DNA from: JBFWNG01 sp050251195
GTDB lineage: Bacteria; Bdellovibrionota_B; Oligoflexia; Oligoflexales; Oligoflexaceae
NCBI GenBank assembly: GCA_050251195.1
Contig: JBFWNG010000021.1
Coordinates: 1 to 55,130, forward strand
DNA length: 55,130 nucleotides
Direction: 5' to 3'
The notes beneath the pieces were generated by a model. It had not been told where the DNA came from. It was given only the letters and a program-made list of their open reading frames with translations, and ran no database searches. The translations under genes were made by a program, and so were the position numbers. Shown here piece after piece: positions 17,236 through 24,948 of the stretch; positions within the stretch are counted from its first letter, which is position 1; each line of letters starts with the position of its first letter.

Positions 17236-18027
17236 GTGATGGAATATATTATTGTCGTTTTAGTCACCATTATTGTCTCTTCCTTGACGTTCTTATCCGG
17301 CTTTGGGTTAGGCACCCTTTTATTACCCGTCTTTATCGTCTTTTTCCCGATTGATATTGCCATTGCTTCCACGGCGATTGTGCATCTGGCTAACAATGTT
17401 TTTAAGGCATTTCTAGCAGGTAAAAAAGCGGATACCAACGTACTTTGGAAGTTCTCCATTCCGGCAGCCATTCTTGCGATTATTGGGGCCTTTCTGTTGA
17501 ATCAACTGAGCGGTATTCCGACACTGCATAGTTATCAAATGGCAGACCACACATTTTCCATCACCCCGGTAAAGCTGATTGTGGCGGTGATTATGCTGAC
17601 CTTCTCGGTTATCGAGTTTTTACCGGCCACCAAAAACCTAGCTTTTGATCCGAAGCTGATTCCAGTGGGTGGTGCTATCTCTGGGTTTTTCGGCGGATTG
17701 ACCGGTCATCAAGGGGCTTTACGGGCGGCATTTCTGGTTCGCTTGGGATTGGACAAGGAAACGTTTATCGGCACCACGATTTTATCTTCAATCGTAATTG
17801 ATGTCTCTCGCTTGGTGGTATATGGCGCAACCTTTTTTACCAAGGATTTCAGAACTTTGCTTGATCAAGGCCAAGCTGGTGTGATTGTGGCAGGGGTTAT
17901 AGCCGCTTTTATTGGCGCGGTTTTGGGTTATTTCTTTGTCAAAAAAGTCACGTTGGAATTTATTCACAAGGTAATTGGCATACTCCTTGTTTTCTACTCA
18001 GTAGCCTTGGGGGCTGGCCTGATTTAG
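17236..18027 (+). CDS. TSUP (TauE/SafE) family anion permease
   Basis: 263 residues (GTG at 17236; ATG at 17239 is equally possible). Seven to eight membrane segments. The signature FGGLTGHQGALRAAFLVRLGL is characteristic of TSUP transporters, which carry sulfite, sulfur-containing anions or other weak acids. It ends the plus-strand cargo, and 68 bases separate it from the convergent phage gene. The link with arsenic may be sulfur-oxyanion or thioarsenic export, which cannot be settled from sequence. Confidence 0.9.
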   Translation: MMEYIIVVLVTIIVSSLTFLSGFGLGTLLLPVFIVFFPIDIAIASTAIVHLANNVFKAFLAGKKADTNVLWKFSIPAAILAIIGAFLLNQLSGIPTLHSYQMADHTFSITPVKLIVAVIMLTFSVIEFLPATKNLAFDPKLIPVGGAISGFFGGLTGHQGALRAAFLVRLGLDKETFIGTTILSSIVIDVSRLVVYGATFFTKDFRTLLDQGQAGVIVAGVIAAFIGAVLGYFFVKKVTLEFIHKVIGILLVFYSVALGAGLI

Positions 18028-18067
18028 AAAAAATACCCGGCAGCGGAAAGGGAAATCCACTGCCGGG
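18028..18067 (-). terminator. Terminator of the early phage block
   Basis: CCCGGCAG (18036-18043) and CTGCCGGG (18060-18067) form an 8-bp stem. On the minus strand it is followed by TATTTTTT. It ends leftward transcription from the lysozyme block and stops antisense reading into the arsenic cargo. Confidence 0.75.
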
Positions 18068-18095
18068 CGGGATAGGCTAGGAGTAACGGTGTGGG

Positions 18096-18749
18096 TTAGA
18101 AAAGCTGTGGCAATAAGCGTTTGGTGTGTTTTAAATACGATTTCATTTGGTGAATTGTCTTCACCTTAAATTGGTCTTTCGGTTCACAGCCAAGGTGATC
18201 AATATGACCGCTTAAGACATCCAGGTGGCTGTAGATGTTGAACCAGCCCTGGACATTGGGCCGTTGCCGATTGGGGATTTTAAGGAATCGCTTGACCAGG
18301 AGTTTCAAGACAGGCGATCCCAGTGTGCAGCCCAACGTAACCAAAATCCGGTCTTGGGCGTTTTTGGGATTATTCTTCAGCGTCTCATACGCCACAATAC
18401 TGCCCAAGCTAAAGCCAATCACGGGAGCATCAGGATACTCTTTTAAGACAGCGACCAGCCGGTTCATAATCTTTTTACGGACACCGGGAACCACAAAATA
18501 CATTAGGATATCGTCCACATAGTCCTGAACATAATTGGCGGCAAATCCCGCCACCGGCGTGGCATAGTAAGAGGCTGCCAGACGTGCCGCCACAACCAGA
18601 ATACGGTTGATCCAGTTGTCTTCCATCAGGTCTTCGTAATTAAATTCTACGATGGCCTCTTGTGGCACACCCAGAATCTGGGCCGCTTTCATGTCAGCCG
18701 ACCATCCGGGATTGTAATTACCAATCCCGTGAATCAAAATTATTTTCAT
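18096..18749 (-). CDS. Alpha/beta hydrolase (lipase-like)
   Basis: 217 residues. It begins KIILIHGIGNYNPGWSADM, an oxyanion-hole strand, and has the nucleophile elbow GFSLGS near residue 115. An acid/His pair may lie in HLDVLSGHIDHLG near the end. A hydrophobic stretch at about 50-75 may touch membrane. Ribosome site AGGGGGAA precedes the ATG. It follows the lysozyme gene by 12 bases, which hints at envelope lysis or lipid remodelling late in infection; no such gene exists in T7. Confidence 0.75.
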   Translation of the reverse strand: MKIILIHGIGNYNPGWSADMKAAQILGVPQEAIVEFNYEDLMEDNWINRILVVAARLAASYYATPVAGFAANYVQDYVDDILMYFVVPGVRKKIMNRLVAVLKEYPDAPVIGFSLGSIVAYETLKNNPKNAQDRILVTLGCTLGSPVLKLLVKRFLKIPNRQRPNVQGWFNIYSHLDVLSGHIDHLGCEPKDQFKVKTIHQMKSYLKHTKRLLPQLF

Positions 18750-18761
18750 GGTTTCCCCCTA

Positions 18762-19436
18762 TCAGTCGTAGCGAAGCAAGGCAGTCCACGTTTTGGGGCC
18801 GACAATGCCGTCATCTATCAATTTGTGGTGTTGCTGGAAAGACACCACGGCCCGCTTGGTTTGAGGGCCGAAAACACCATCCACGTCAATCTTGGAAAAG
18901 CGGTTTAACTTGGCTTGCAGGGTTTTAACCAAAGGCCCGGTGGCCCCTTCACGCAGCACCGAATAAACCAAAGGCCGCTGAGAGGCTGCCTTCTCAATGG
19001 CTTCCGGGTTGTTCTGCATGCGGTTCCGGTTCCAGGTGGCCACCTCAAAGCAAGGGCAATCCCGTCCTGGGGTGACATCCCGGTGCCCTACTGTCTTGGC
19101 CTGTGGAAATTGTTCTTCGAGTTCAGTCACCAGTTTTTCAAGGGAAACCCACTGGGCGTTGGTGTAATTCTCCTGAGATGTTTTGTCGTCTTCAGCCACG
19201 CCGCCCACCATGCAAATGCCGACGCTTCGGTCATTCACGCCGTAGGCATGGGCACCGATTTCATTCAATTCCCGGCCATGCTCTATCGTGCCGTCTCGCC
19301 GGATGACAAAGTGATAGCCGATCTTGAACCAGCCTTTGGCGCGGTGCCAACGGTCGATTTCCTTGGCCCCGATATCCATTGCGGCAGGCGTCGCCGAACA
19401 ATGAATGACAATAAAATCGGTGCGTTGTCGTTGCAT
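18762..19436 (-). CDS. T7 lysozyme-like N-acetylmuramoyl-L-alanine amidase with peptidoglycan-binding domain
   Basis: 224 residues. The N-terminal amidase matches T7 gp3.5: zinc ligands His12 (IHCSAT), His118 (GHRDVTPG) and Cys127 (DCPCF), and catalytic Tyr41 (GYHFVIRRDG). T7 lysozyme is 151 residues; here an extra C-terminal PG-binding-1 domain (about 155-224, LREGATGPLVKTLQAKLN...DGVFGPQTKRAV) is fused on. In T7 this protein cuts peptidoglycan and inhibits the phage RNA polymerase through its N-terminus; whether that holds here is unknown. Confidence 0.93.
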   Translation of the reverse strand: MQRQRTDFIVIHCSATPAAMDIGAKEIDRWHRAKGWFKIGYHFVIRRDGTIEHGRELNEIGAHAYGVNDRSVGICMVGGVAEDDKTSQENYTNAQWVSLEKLVTELEEQFPQAKTVGHRDVTPGRDCPCFEVATWNRNRMQNNPEAIEKAASQRPLVYSVLREGATGPLVKTLQAKLNRFSKIDVDGVFGPQTKRAVVSFQQHHKLIDDGIVGPKTWTALLRYD

Positions 19437-19451
19437 GGCAATCTATCCTTT

Positions 19452-19853
19452 TTAAATTGGGGCTAAATCTTTGCTTGGCTCTTGTAGCCAGGAGTTGGGG
19501 ATATGCATGGCGGCATAGCGAAAGCCGAATAGCGCACACCATCGGGCATACGTGGTGCTGGATTTTTTGCCGATCAACCGGTTGGGATCGGCGAACACAA
19601 AGCGAATATCCAAAGCCGGATACTGGGCTTTGATCAGCCGGTGCTTTTTGCGATCCGCTGAAGTAAATTCACCCTTGAGTTCCACGATGATGCCGTTGGC
19701 CAGCACAATATCCGGGACATAATGGTGGTTTCGTGGGTAAGGAATGGCAAAGGGTTCAAAATAAAAAGCGGCTTTTTGTGCCGCCAGTTCCTGTTGAATG
19801 CGTTGTTCAAAACTGGGATTAGAAATCCGATTCATCCGGCAATTCATCTTCAA
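19452..19853 (-). CDS. T7-like endonuclease I (Holliday junction resolvase)
   Basis: 133 residues as drawn; the start may be the later ATG at 19835. It resolves branched phage DNA and degrades host DNA. The T7 gp3 pattern is visible: Glu16 (SFEQRI), Asp48 (VPDIVL), Glu58 and Lys60 (IIVELKGEF), then DRKKHRLIKAQYPALDIRFVF and the C-terminal PNSWLQEP. The gene overlaps the SSB gene by up to 35 bp, in the order seen in T7 (2.5, 3, 3.5). Confidence 0.92.
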   Translation of the reverse strand: MKMNCRMNRISNPSFEQRIQQELAAQKAAFYFEPFAIPYPRNHHYVPDIVLANGIIVELKGEFTSADRKKHRLIKAQYPALDIRFVFADPNRLIGKKSSTTYARWCALFGFRYAAMHIPNSWLQEPSKDLAPI

Positions 19854-20457
19854 CCGGCGTGACCGTGCTGTCGTAACCCTCTTCTAGTCCAAAGCCGAAT
19901 TGACTGGCGGTGGGGCCGTTGTACTCCACCAAGTCCACAATCTGAACCGCCTTTAAACGCAGTTTGACGCCCGCGCCTACCAAGTCCGTAAAGTAGGGCA
20001 CCACCTCGGCGCATATTTTCATGCGGGTGCCGGTGCCAATGCGGACATCCGGCGAAACGGCTTGTCCTCTGGCGTCAAAAATGGCCAGCTTGATCCGAAA
20101 AGGCTCTGCCCCGTTGCGCGGTTTAATCTTGGCCTTGGCTTTAAAATTGAACCGGACGTTTCCCGTTTCTTCGCCCGCCTCATTGGTGAGGATTGAATAA
20201 GGCGGCTGGGCCGGGTGCACCTTGTCCGCTTTGGCAGGATTCTCAGCAACCGCTTTTTCAAGCGAAGCACTCAGGGCTGAATCGATGGTATCGATCAGCG
20301 CCTGAGCTTCCGCCTTGGGAAGAATCAACGTCACCCGATATTCCCCGTCCGGGTCAAAGCGGGTATGAGGCCGCAGCAGGAAGGGATATTGAGCGACGCC
20401 CACCGGTGTGGTGATTTGCGGGTGCCGTTGTCTATTCGTTGGATTTTTTGAATTCAT
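19819..20457 (-). CDS. T7 gp2.5-like single-stranded DNA-binding protein
   Basis: 212 residues, close to T7 gp2.5 (232). An OB-fold-like body includes EYRVTLILPKAEAQALID and VRFNFKAKAKIKPRNG, with an acidic tail ending EDELPDESDF. The terminal aromatic residue and acidic tail are the T7 hallmark that contacts polymerase and helicase. It is followed by endonuclease I with overlap. With no gp4 in the element, the tail would have to work with host partners. Confidence 0.88.
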   Translation of the reverse strand: MNSKNPTNRQRHPQITTPVGVAQYPFLLRPHTRFDPDGEYRVTLILPKAEAQALIDTIDSALSASLEKAVAENPAKADKVHPAQPPYSILTNEAGEETGNVRFNFKAKAKIKPRNGAEPFRIKLAIFDARGQAVSPDVRIGTGTRMKICAEVVPYFTDLVGAGVKLRLKAVQIVDLVEYNGPTASQFGFGLEEGYDSTVTPVEDELPDESDF

Positions 20458-20463
20458 GGCCCG

Positions 20464-20610
20464 TTACCTATTCCGTAAGTCCCACAAACACGGGACGGCT
20501 AAAGGTTGTAGTACCGGCTCTTGCCCGATGAGTTCATTGCCGATTACTTGCAGCGGAATCAGGATTTTTTCCGGCAGTTCGAGCCAGTCTTTTATGACAG
20601 GTGAGTTCAT
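20464..20610 (-). CDS. Small phage protein of unknown function (48 aa)
   Basis: 48 residues, starting at ATG 20610 with GGAGG 8 bases upstream, a strong ribosome site. Sequence MNSPVIKDWLELPEKILIPL and onward; no recognised domain. It is the first gene after the promoter-like repeat at 20641-20659, and its stop lies 6 bases before the SSB start. It may be a small regulator or a leader for SSB translation. Confidence 0.6.
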   Translation of the reverse strand: MNSPVIKDWLELPEKILIPLQVIGNELIGQEPVLQPLAVPCLWDLRNR

Positions 20611-20640
20611 AATGTGCCTCCATTTCTGGGTTTTTAGCTC

Positions 20641-20692
20641 TCTATAGGGGAACCTATTTCAATTGCTGATTTAGAATCAGATGCTGATATAG
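20641..20692 (-). promoter_or_regulatory. Candidate phage promoter (copy a) with upstream operator
   Basis: On the minus strand AAATAGGTTCCCCTATAGA (20659-20641) aligns with the element-wide consensus AATAGGTGCCCCTGTAGGA. Upstream, ATATCAG-CA-CTGAT and AATCAG parallel copy b at 23237-23290. The end, CTATAGAG, is reminiscent of T7 promoter starts. It faces the SSB and lysozyme block. Confidence 0.5.
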
Positions 20693-23176
20693 TTAGGCAA
20701 AGAAAAACGCGCTCTGCTTCACCATCTCCAGATCCAGGGTGCCTTTGGAGGGGACGGGTGGAAGTTTTTGAGCGTTCTTTTCTGAGAGGAGTTCCAGCAG
20801 TTGCGTTCGGAAGTTGGCCAGCACATCGTCCTGATACATCCGAACAAAGACCTCCCGGATACAGCAGGCCGAGACCTCCGTATCCGCCGCCAATGTCCCG
20901 TAACTGTCATGCACCAGGGAGAAGGCATGCAAGCCATGTTCGCTGGCCAGATTGACATACAGGTGCAAAGCTGCCGCGTCCATCGAGTGGACAAAGTTGG
21001 GACTGATCCCATTGGCCTGACGCCGCTTGTCAATTGTTTCCAGATGTTCCTGAATAGTGAGTTTCACATTGCGGATCAGGTTTCCGGCCAGCTTGGTTTT
21101 AATCCGGCGGGTACGAACATCCCGGTACGCCTGTTGAACCGGAAAGCCGGAAGGTGTCATCCAGTTCACCGGCAAGCCTTCCTTGGCAGCCAGGGAAGCC
21201 GCCTTGCGTAACCAGTCCATGACATTTCTGGCGGCAATGACCACTTCGCCGATGCTGTCCCAGACAATCCCGGCCAGAAAATCGGAGGCTTCAAAAATCC
21301 GATCCCGGTCTCCGAGTTGAAACGGATTGTCCCGGTCTTTCAGCAGTTGGCGCAATTCGTCTTCGATGTATTGCCGACACGCATGCCGGGTGCCACCATA
21401 CGGCAAGATCATGACCGGTCGTTTGGTGATTGTTCGGGTAATGCCCAGTGACAACCATGCTTCAGCCAGGTCTTTTTTGGGGTTGGCATAGGCAAGGAAC
21501 GTGAGGAGTTTTTCAGCCGTGACATCCGCCACGCGCTGGTAAATATCCTGCGGTTGTTCGGATGGGATGAGATTGACGGCCAGCCCACCGGTTTCATCCC
21601 GGAGCATGGCCGAAAAATGCTGCAATCCGTTACAGCTACCATCCAGGGCAACCGGTAAGTGAGAGATAAACCCATAACCTTCTTTCAGGTATCCGGCCCA
21701 CTCAAAGCAGAAGGCCAGGAACTGCCAGGGTTTATCCGCTTGTGTCCAGTCAGGGTTTTCAAACGGGTTTTCGGCAATGGCCAGAATAACCGGGTTCATT
21801 TCCTGAATGAACTGAACCCGCTCTTCCAGGCTCACCTTGTCATAGCCGTAAACATTGGCCCCGTGGATGGCCAGCCATTTGGCCGCTGTCTCGTTACCGA
21901 TGGGTTTGCCCTCGGCAAACGTGAGCAGGGCTTTCGCCACATCCGGCCCTTGCGGGTTCAGAAAGTGAGGGACGGCGTAGACCCGGCCCCGAAAATCCAT
22001 GCAGTGGGGAAAATAAATGCGCGATTCTTCCCGGAATTTATTGGCCAGATAAATTACTTTGCTGACCAGGAGCCGCTTGGATCGGTTGATGACGTTGGCG
22101 TCATAGATGCTGGCGGCTTCCCGTTTCCAGTCTTTGAAGACAGCTTGTTGTTCCAGCGTCATGACTTTGGGTTTGAGTTCCGGCGGGAAAGGACAAGCAC
22201 GGGGTTTTCGATCATCCCTGGGTGGCAGATCGCCAATTTCATGATTGGCTTCCCAGACGGTTTCGAGAACATTCAACACGGGTTGGTTAATCTGCCATGC
22301 GGTTTTCTGAATCCGGTTGATGGCCTCATAGACCAGTGGCATGTCCAGATTTCGCAGCTCGTCCAGGTAGGCGCTGTTGTATGTTTTGACCAGTTGCAAC
22401 CGGGATGCCATTGCCCCGATATAGCCGCCGTCAACCGGTGTCGTCCAGTCCTTGGGTTCCACCACCATTGGTAAATAGGTTGGGGCGAGGATTTCACACC
22501 GGGTATTTTCAATATCCAGCCATTCCAAAGTTTTAGACGTGGCGGTGATATAGTAGCGGGTTTTGTTCTTGCCGCTTCGGACTTCGATGCTTTCAATCAA
22601 GCCCGTGGCCTGCGTAAACAGATCGACCAGAGTTTTACCGAGTTGGATTTTATCCGCCGTTGTCCAGGCTTCCCACGTCAAACCGGCCTTGCTCATGGAA
22701 TGCACCAGAACAGTGCGCTTGTATTCATAGGAGGATTTGACTTTCACCCGGTTATAAACCGTGTTGTAATAATCCGCTTTCTCGATGTCATAGCACCGGA
22801 AGCGGGCTTCGTCTTCAATGAGTTGGCCTACATGGAAGGCGGCATGGGTGAGGGTTTGCCTGCGGGTAACACTGTTGAGAAGGGATTTTGCCGTCAGAAA
22901 GGCAATGACCTCTGGCTCCAGAAAACCCATGTACCGATAAGCGATAGGCTTGGGGCCTTTGTTGGAACAGATCGTTTTGTAATAGGTTTCGATGGCTTCC
23001 ACCATCGGATCAATGGCCCCTTTCAATAAATGCAGTCCGGCCTTGGTGGATGTTTCCAGTTGGTTTTCCGCCGCCTTGGCCAGTTGGTTTCGATACCGTG
23101 TGACTGTCATGCCCAGCATCTCGTTTTCCAGCGTGAGTTGCTGATCGGCTTTGGTGTCTGCGTATTGTGCTTTCAT
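20693..23176 (-). CDS. Single-subunit T7-type RNA polymerase
   Basis: 827 residues from ATG at 23176, chosen because GGGAG lies 9 bases upstream; a TTG at 23299 would add 41 residues read from a promoter-like repeat. Catalytic residues, numbered from this start: Asp512 (ALDGSCNGLQHF), Lys585 (ITKRPVMI), Tyr593 (ILPYGG) and Asp757 (LVHDSYGT). DFRGRVYAVPHF and the C-terminal foot FFFA match T7 (FAFA). It transcribes the phage late genes independently of the host enzyme. The specificity-loop region, after TPSGFPVQQAYRDV, differs from T7 at the DNA-contacting positions, so the promoters should differ from the T7 sequence. Confidence 0.97.
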   Translation of the reverse strand: MKAQYADTKADQQLTLENEMLGMTVTRYRNQLAKAAENQLETSTKAGLHLLKGAIDPMVEAIETYYKTICSNKGPKPIAYRYMGFLEPEVIAFLTAKSLLNSVTRRQTLTHAAFHVGQLIEDEARFRCYDIEKADYYNTVYNRVKVKSSYEYKRTVLVHSMSKAGLTWEAWTTADKIQLGKTLVDLFTQATGLIESIEVRSGKNKTRYYITATSKTLEWLDIENTRCEILAPTYLPMVVEPKDWTTPVDGGYIGAMASRLQLVKTYNSAYLDELRNLDMPLVYEAINRIQKTAWQINQPVLNVLETVWEANHEIGDLPPRDDRKPRACPFPPELKPKVMTLEQQAVFKDWKREAASIYDANVINRSKRLLVSKVIYLANKFREESRIYFPHCMDFRGRVYAVPHFLNPQGPDVAKALLTFAEGKPIGNETAAKWLAIHGANVYGYDKVSLEERVQFIQEMNPVILAIAENPFENPDWTQADKPWQFLAFCFEWAGYLKEGYGFISHLPVALDGSCNGLQHFSAMLRDETGGLAVNLIPSEQPQDIYQRVADVTAEKLLTFLAYANPKKDLAEAWLSLGITRTITKRPVMILPYGGTRHACRQYIEDELRQLLKDRDNPFQLGDRDRIFEASDFLAGIVWDSIGEVVIAARNVMDWLRKAASLAAKEGLPVNWMTPSGFPVQQAYRDVRTRRIKTKLAGNLIRNVKLTIQEHLETIDKRRQANGISPNFVHSMDAAALHLYVNLASEHGLHAFSLVHDSYGTLAADTEVSACCIREVFVRMYQDDVLANFRTQLLELLSEKNAQKLPPVPSKGTLDLEMVKQSAFFFA

Positions 23177-23236
23177 GATTTTGCTCCCTTCTTGCTTTGG
23201 GGGTTGCTGACCGTTACCGGTGCAAGCCGTTTTGTG

Positions 23237-23290
23237 CCCAATAGCGTCACCTATTTCATCATCTGATTCGTTATCAGCTTCTGATATAGT
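23237..23290 (-). promoter_or_regulatory. Candidate phage promoter (copy b) before the RNA polymerase gene
   Basis: Minus-strand AAATAGGTGACGCTATTGGG (23256-23237) is preceded by ATATCAGAAGCTGATA and AATCAG. It aligns with copy a over about 54 bases. It lies 60 bases upstream of the polymerase start, as expected for a promoter or an autoregulatory operator. Confidence 0.5.
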
Positions 23291-23297
23291 TGAGAGC

Positions 23298-23316
23298 AAA
23301 AAACGGGCAAAGCCCG
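23298..23316 (-). terminator. Terminator upstream of the RNA polymerase gene
   Basis: CGGGC-AAA-GCCCG (23304-23316) forms a short GC stem. On the minus strand it is followed by TTTTTT. It separates the regulator/clamp operon from the RNA polymerase transcription unit. Confidence 0.65.
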
Positions 23317-23419
23317 GTGGAGAGCGGCTTCTGGCCGAATATCTCTCTAGCCGGGTTTTACCCGTTATGACAGCGTTTTAAACCTGTTTACAGGCTGAAA
23401 GTGCTTATTCTAGTGGATT

Positions 23420-23782
23420 TTAGCTGTTTTTAACAACTTTTGTCCGTAAAATGTCCAAAATTTCCCCTTTGAGTACCTTCCCCTTGTGGGTCAGGAAGAC
23501 GTTTTTGAATATCCGGCTTTCCGGGTCTTCCTGGGTGTAAAGCACCTCATACCCTTTGTGGTACTCCCTGCCGTCGTATCGTTCAGCGGCCAATGCGTTG
23601 ACTTGCCGGGATGTTTTCAAGGCGTTCCAGTCCAGCCGTTCCCCCAGTTCAGTGAGTGGGTAGTCTTCCTTGGTGCAAACCAGCAGATACAGGATGGCTT
23701 GCTCCAGGGAGATTTTCGGGGAGAGTTCCCCTGAGAGTGTTTCCAGGCATTGGATCAGTTTATTGATTTCCGGTTCGGACAT
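23420..23782 (-). CDS. MarR-like winged-helix protein (paralog 1)
   Basis: 120 residues. The middle has a winged-helix pattern: DYPLTELGERLDWNALKTSRQVNAL, then a wing and FLTHKGKVL. It is clearly paralogous to 23867-24223 (PLTELG, TSR.VNAL/VSAL, FLT.KGK). An extended -10 promoter (TGATATAAT) and two TATCAGA words lie just upstream. It is a likely regulator of early phage genes or lysogeny; no classical CI repressor is seen elsewhere in the window. Confidence 0.7.
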   Translation of the reverse strand: MSEPEINKLIQCLETLSGELSPKISLEQAILYLLVCTKEDYPLTELGERLDWNALKTSRQVNALAAERYDGREYHKGYEVLYTQEDPESRIFKNVFLTHKGKVLKGEILDILRTKVVKNS

Positions 23783-23795
23783 GGCAAGTCTCCAT

Positions 23796-23823
23796 CTCGG
23801 TATCAGAAGATGATATTATATCA
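23796..23823 (-). promoter_or_regulatory. Extended -10 promoter with TATCAGA repeats
   Basis: Minus-strand TGATATAAT (23823-23815) is an extended -10. TATCAGA occurs on the plus strand at about 23801 and 23819, a direct repeat also found at the promoter-like motifs near 20680, 23280, 27955 and 31262. It is a candidate operator for the winged-helix proteins. Confidence 0.5.
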
Positions 23824-23866
23824 GACTTATGCCCAGAATCCCGGATCGGCAAACATGGCCCAAAGG

Positions 23867-24223
23867 CTATTTTTTAGCCTTTTCTGTTAAAGCAGCAATC
23901 AATTTTTTCTTGATGTCTTTCCCTTTGTCCGTCAAAAAAGCATTTTTATAGACACGGTTGATTGAGTCGGTTTCTGTATAGACCACGTTATAGCCCTCAT
24001 TGGCTTTGCCACCGGCAAAACGCCGATCCCCCAGTGCGCTGACCTTTCGGGAAGTATCTACAGTATCCAGATCCAGTTCATTGCCCAGTTCTGTTAAGGG
24101 GTATTCTTCCTTCAGACAAATATGCAGAAAAATCAGAGTATCAAACAAAGGGATCTTGGGGGACAAGTCCTGGGTCAGAATCTCAAAACACTTGATCATC
24201 TTGGCAATTTCAGGTTCATGCAT
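23867..24223 (-). CDS. MarR-like winged-helix protein (paralog 2)
   Basis: 118 residues, the same architecture as its neighbour: EYPLTELGNELDLDTVDTSRKVSALGDRRF, a wing around YNVVYTETDS, and FLTDKGKDIKKKL. The two genes are a tandem duplication that has diverged substantially. An 84-base spacer with its own promoter separates them, so they may be expressed at different times or act against each other. Confidence 0.7.
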   Translation of the reverse strand: MHEPEIAKMIKCFEILTQDLSPKIPLFDTLIFLHICLKEEYPLTELGNELDLDTVDTSRKVSALGDRRFAGGKANEGYNVVYTETDSINRVYKNAFLTDKGKDIKKKLIAALTEKAKK

Positions 24224-24298
24224 AACAAATTAGCCTTTCAAACTTTGTTTGACTATCTTACAAAGTTTAACATTTCCCCGTGGTTTGATAAAGGGAAA

Positions 24299-24343
24299 AT
24301 TCCCTCAATCCAGGGAGTCTCTAAACTCCCTGGGAGAAGGAAC
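24299..24343 (-). ncRNA. Structured RNA element 1 (45-nt intergenic hairpin)
   Basis: The minus-strand RNA forms an inner stem CAGGGAGT/ACTCCCTG and an outer stem GUUCCUUC/GAGGGAA. It aligns without gaps with 24900-24944; inner-stem bases covary (A-T here, G-C there). It lies after the DUF6876-like gene. Confidence 0.6.
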
Positions 24344-24349
24344 CAACCT

Positions 24350-24856
24350 TCAATACTCCTCCGGTAACAACACTACGGTTTGGTTTGTGGGGTCATAGTT
24401 TCCAGGGCTTTCATTGATGGCCCAGAATTTTAGATTTTCCTTGAGGTCGGTATAGTCGATCACTTGCCGGATTAAGACTTCTTCTCCCTCGGCCAAGCTA
24501 TCCCGGATTTCTTGCTTGATGGTAAACAGTGCCGTTTTGTCCGGGTTGACTTCAACGGTCACGATCAGGAAGTAGTCAACACTCTTACGCTTGGCCAGTG
24601 TAGGGACATAGGATGCCACGGTATCCAGTGCCCAAAAGCACCGGTTCTTTTCGCAATAGTTCATGACGCCACTGGTAGCGATCCAGTTCTTAGCAAAGGG
24701 ACTGAACCGGTAGTATGTATCGGCTTCATAGATCCGCGCTTCCAGTTCTCCCGGTGCCTTGTCTTGTGTAGGACTCCATTTCAGTGTTGTTTCCCTGGGA
24801 TAGGATTGATGGGGACGGGAATAATAATCCTTCTTGAATTGTTCAAAGTTACTCAC
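24350..24856 (-). CDS. DUF6876-like protein
   Basis: 168 residues from GTG at 24856, after the leader AATAGGAGTAACA shared with two upstream genes. The motif TSGVMNYCEKNRCFWALDTVASY and later IRQVIDYTDLKE resemble the DUF6876 family found on plasmids and phages, whose function is unknown to me. Its operon neighbours are a sliding clamp and ArdC, a plasmid-like set. Confidence 0.6.
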   Translation of the reverse strand: MSNFEQFKKDYYSRPHQSYPRETTLKWSPTQDKAPGELEARIYEADTYYRFSPFAKNWIATSGVMNYCEKNRCFWALDTVASYVPTLAKRKSVDYFLIVTVEVNPDKTALFTIKQEIRDSLAEGEEVLIRQVIDYTDLKENLKFWAINESPGNYDPTNQTVVLLPEEY

Positions 24857-24899
24857 GGTTTGTTACTCCTATTACTTACTGAACGGTCATAAAGAGGGG

Positions 24900-24944
24900 A
24901 TTCCCTCACGGCAGGGCGTATCAAAACGCCCTGGGTGAAGGAAC
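24900..24944 (-). ncRNA. Structured RNA element 2 (45-nt intergenic hairpin)
   Basis: Same length and plan as element 1: inner stem CAGGGCGT/ACGCCCTG and outer stem GUUCCUUC/GAGGGAA. One outer-stem pair is G-U only in minus-strand RNA, pointing to a function in that RNA. It lies between the sliding clamp and DUF6876 genes. Confidence 0.6.
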
Positions 24945-24948
24945 GTCC

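Noticed and set aside
21659..22474. 271-codon plus-strand ORF antisense to RNA polymerase
   Set aside because: Shadow frame of a strongly conserved gene.
23177..23299. 41-residue N-terminal extension of the RNA polymerase from a TTG start
   Set aside because: It runs through the promoter-like repeat; the ATG at 23176 has a good ribosome site. The similar translations at other copies (ISESDIGAPVGG-like) arise from the DNA motif, not from protein conservation.
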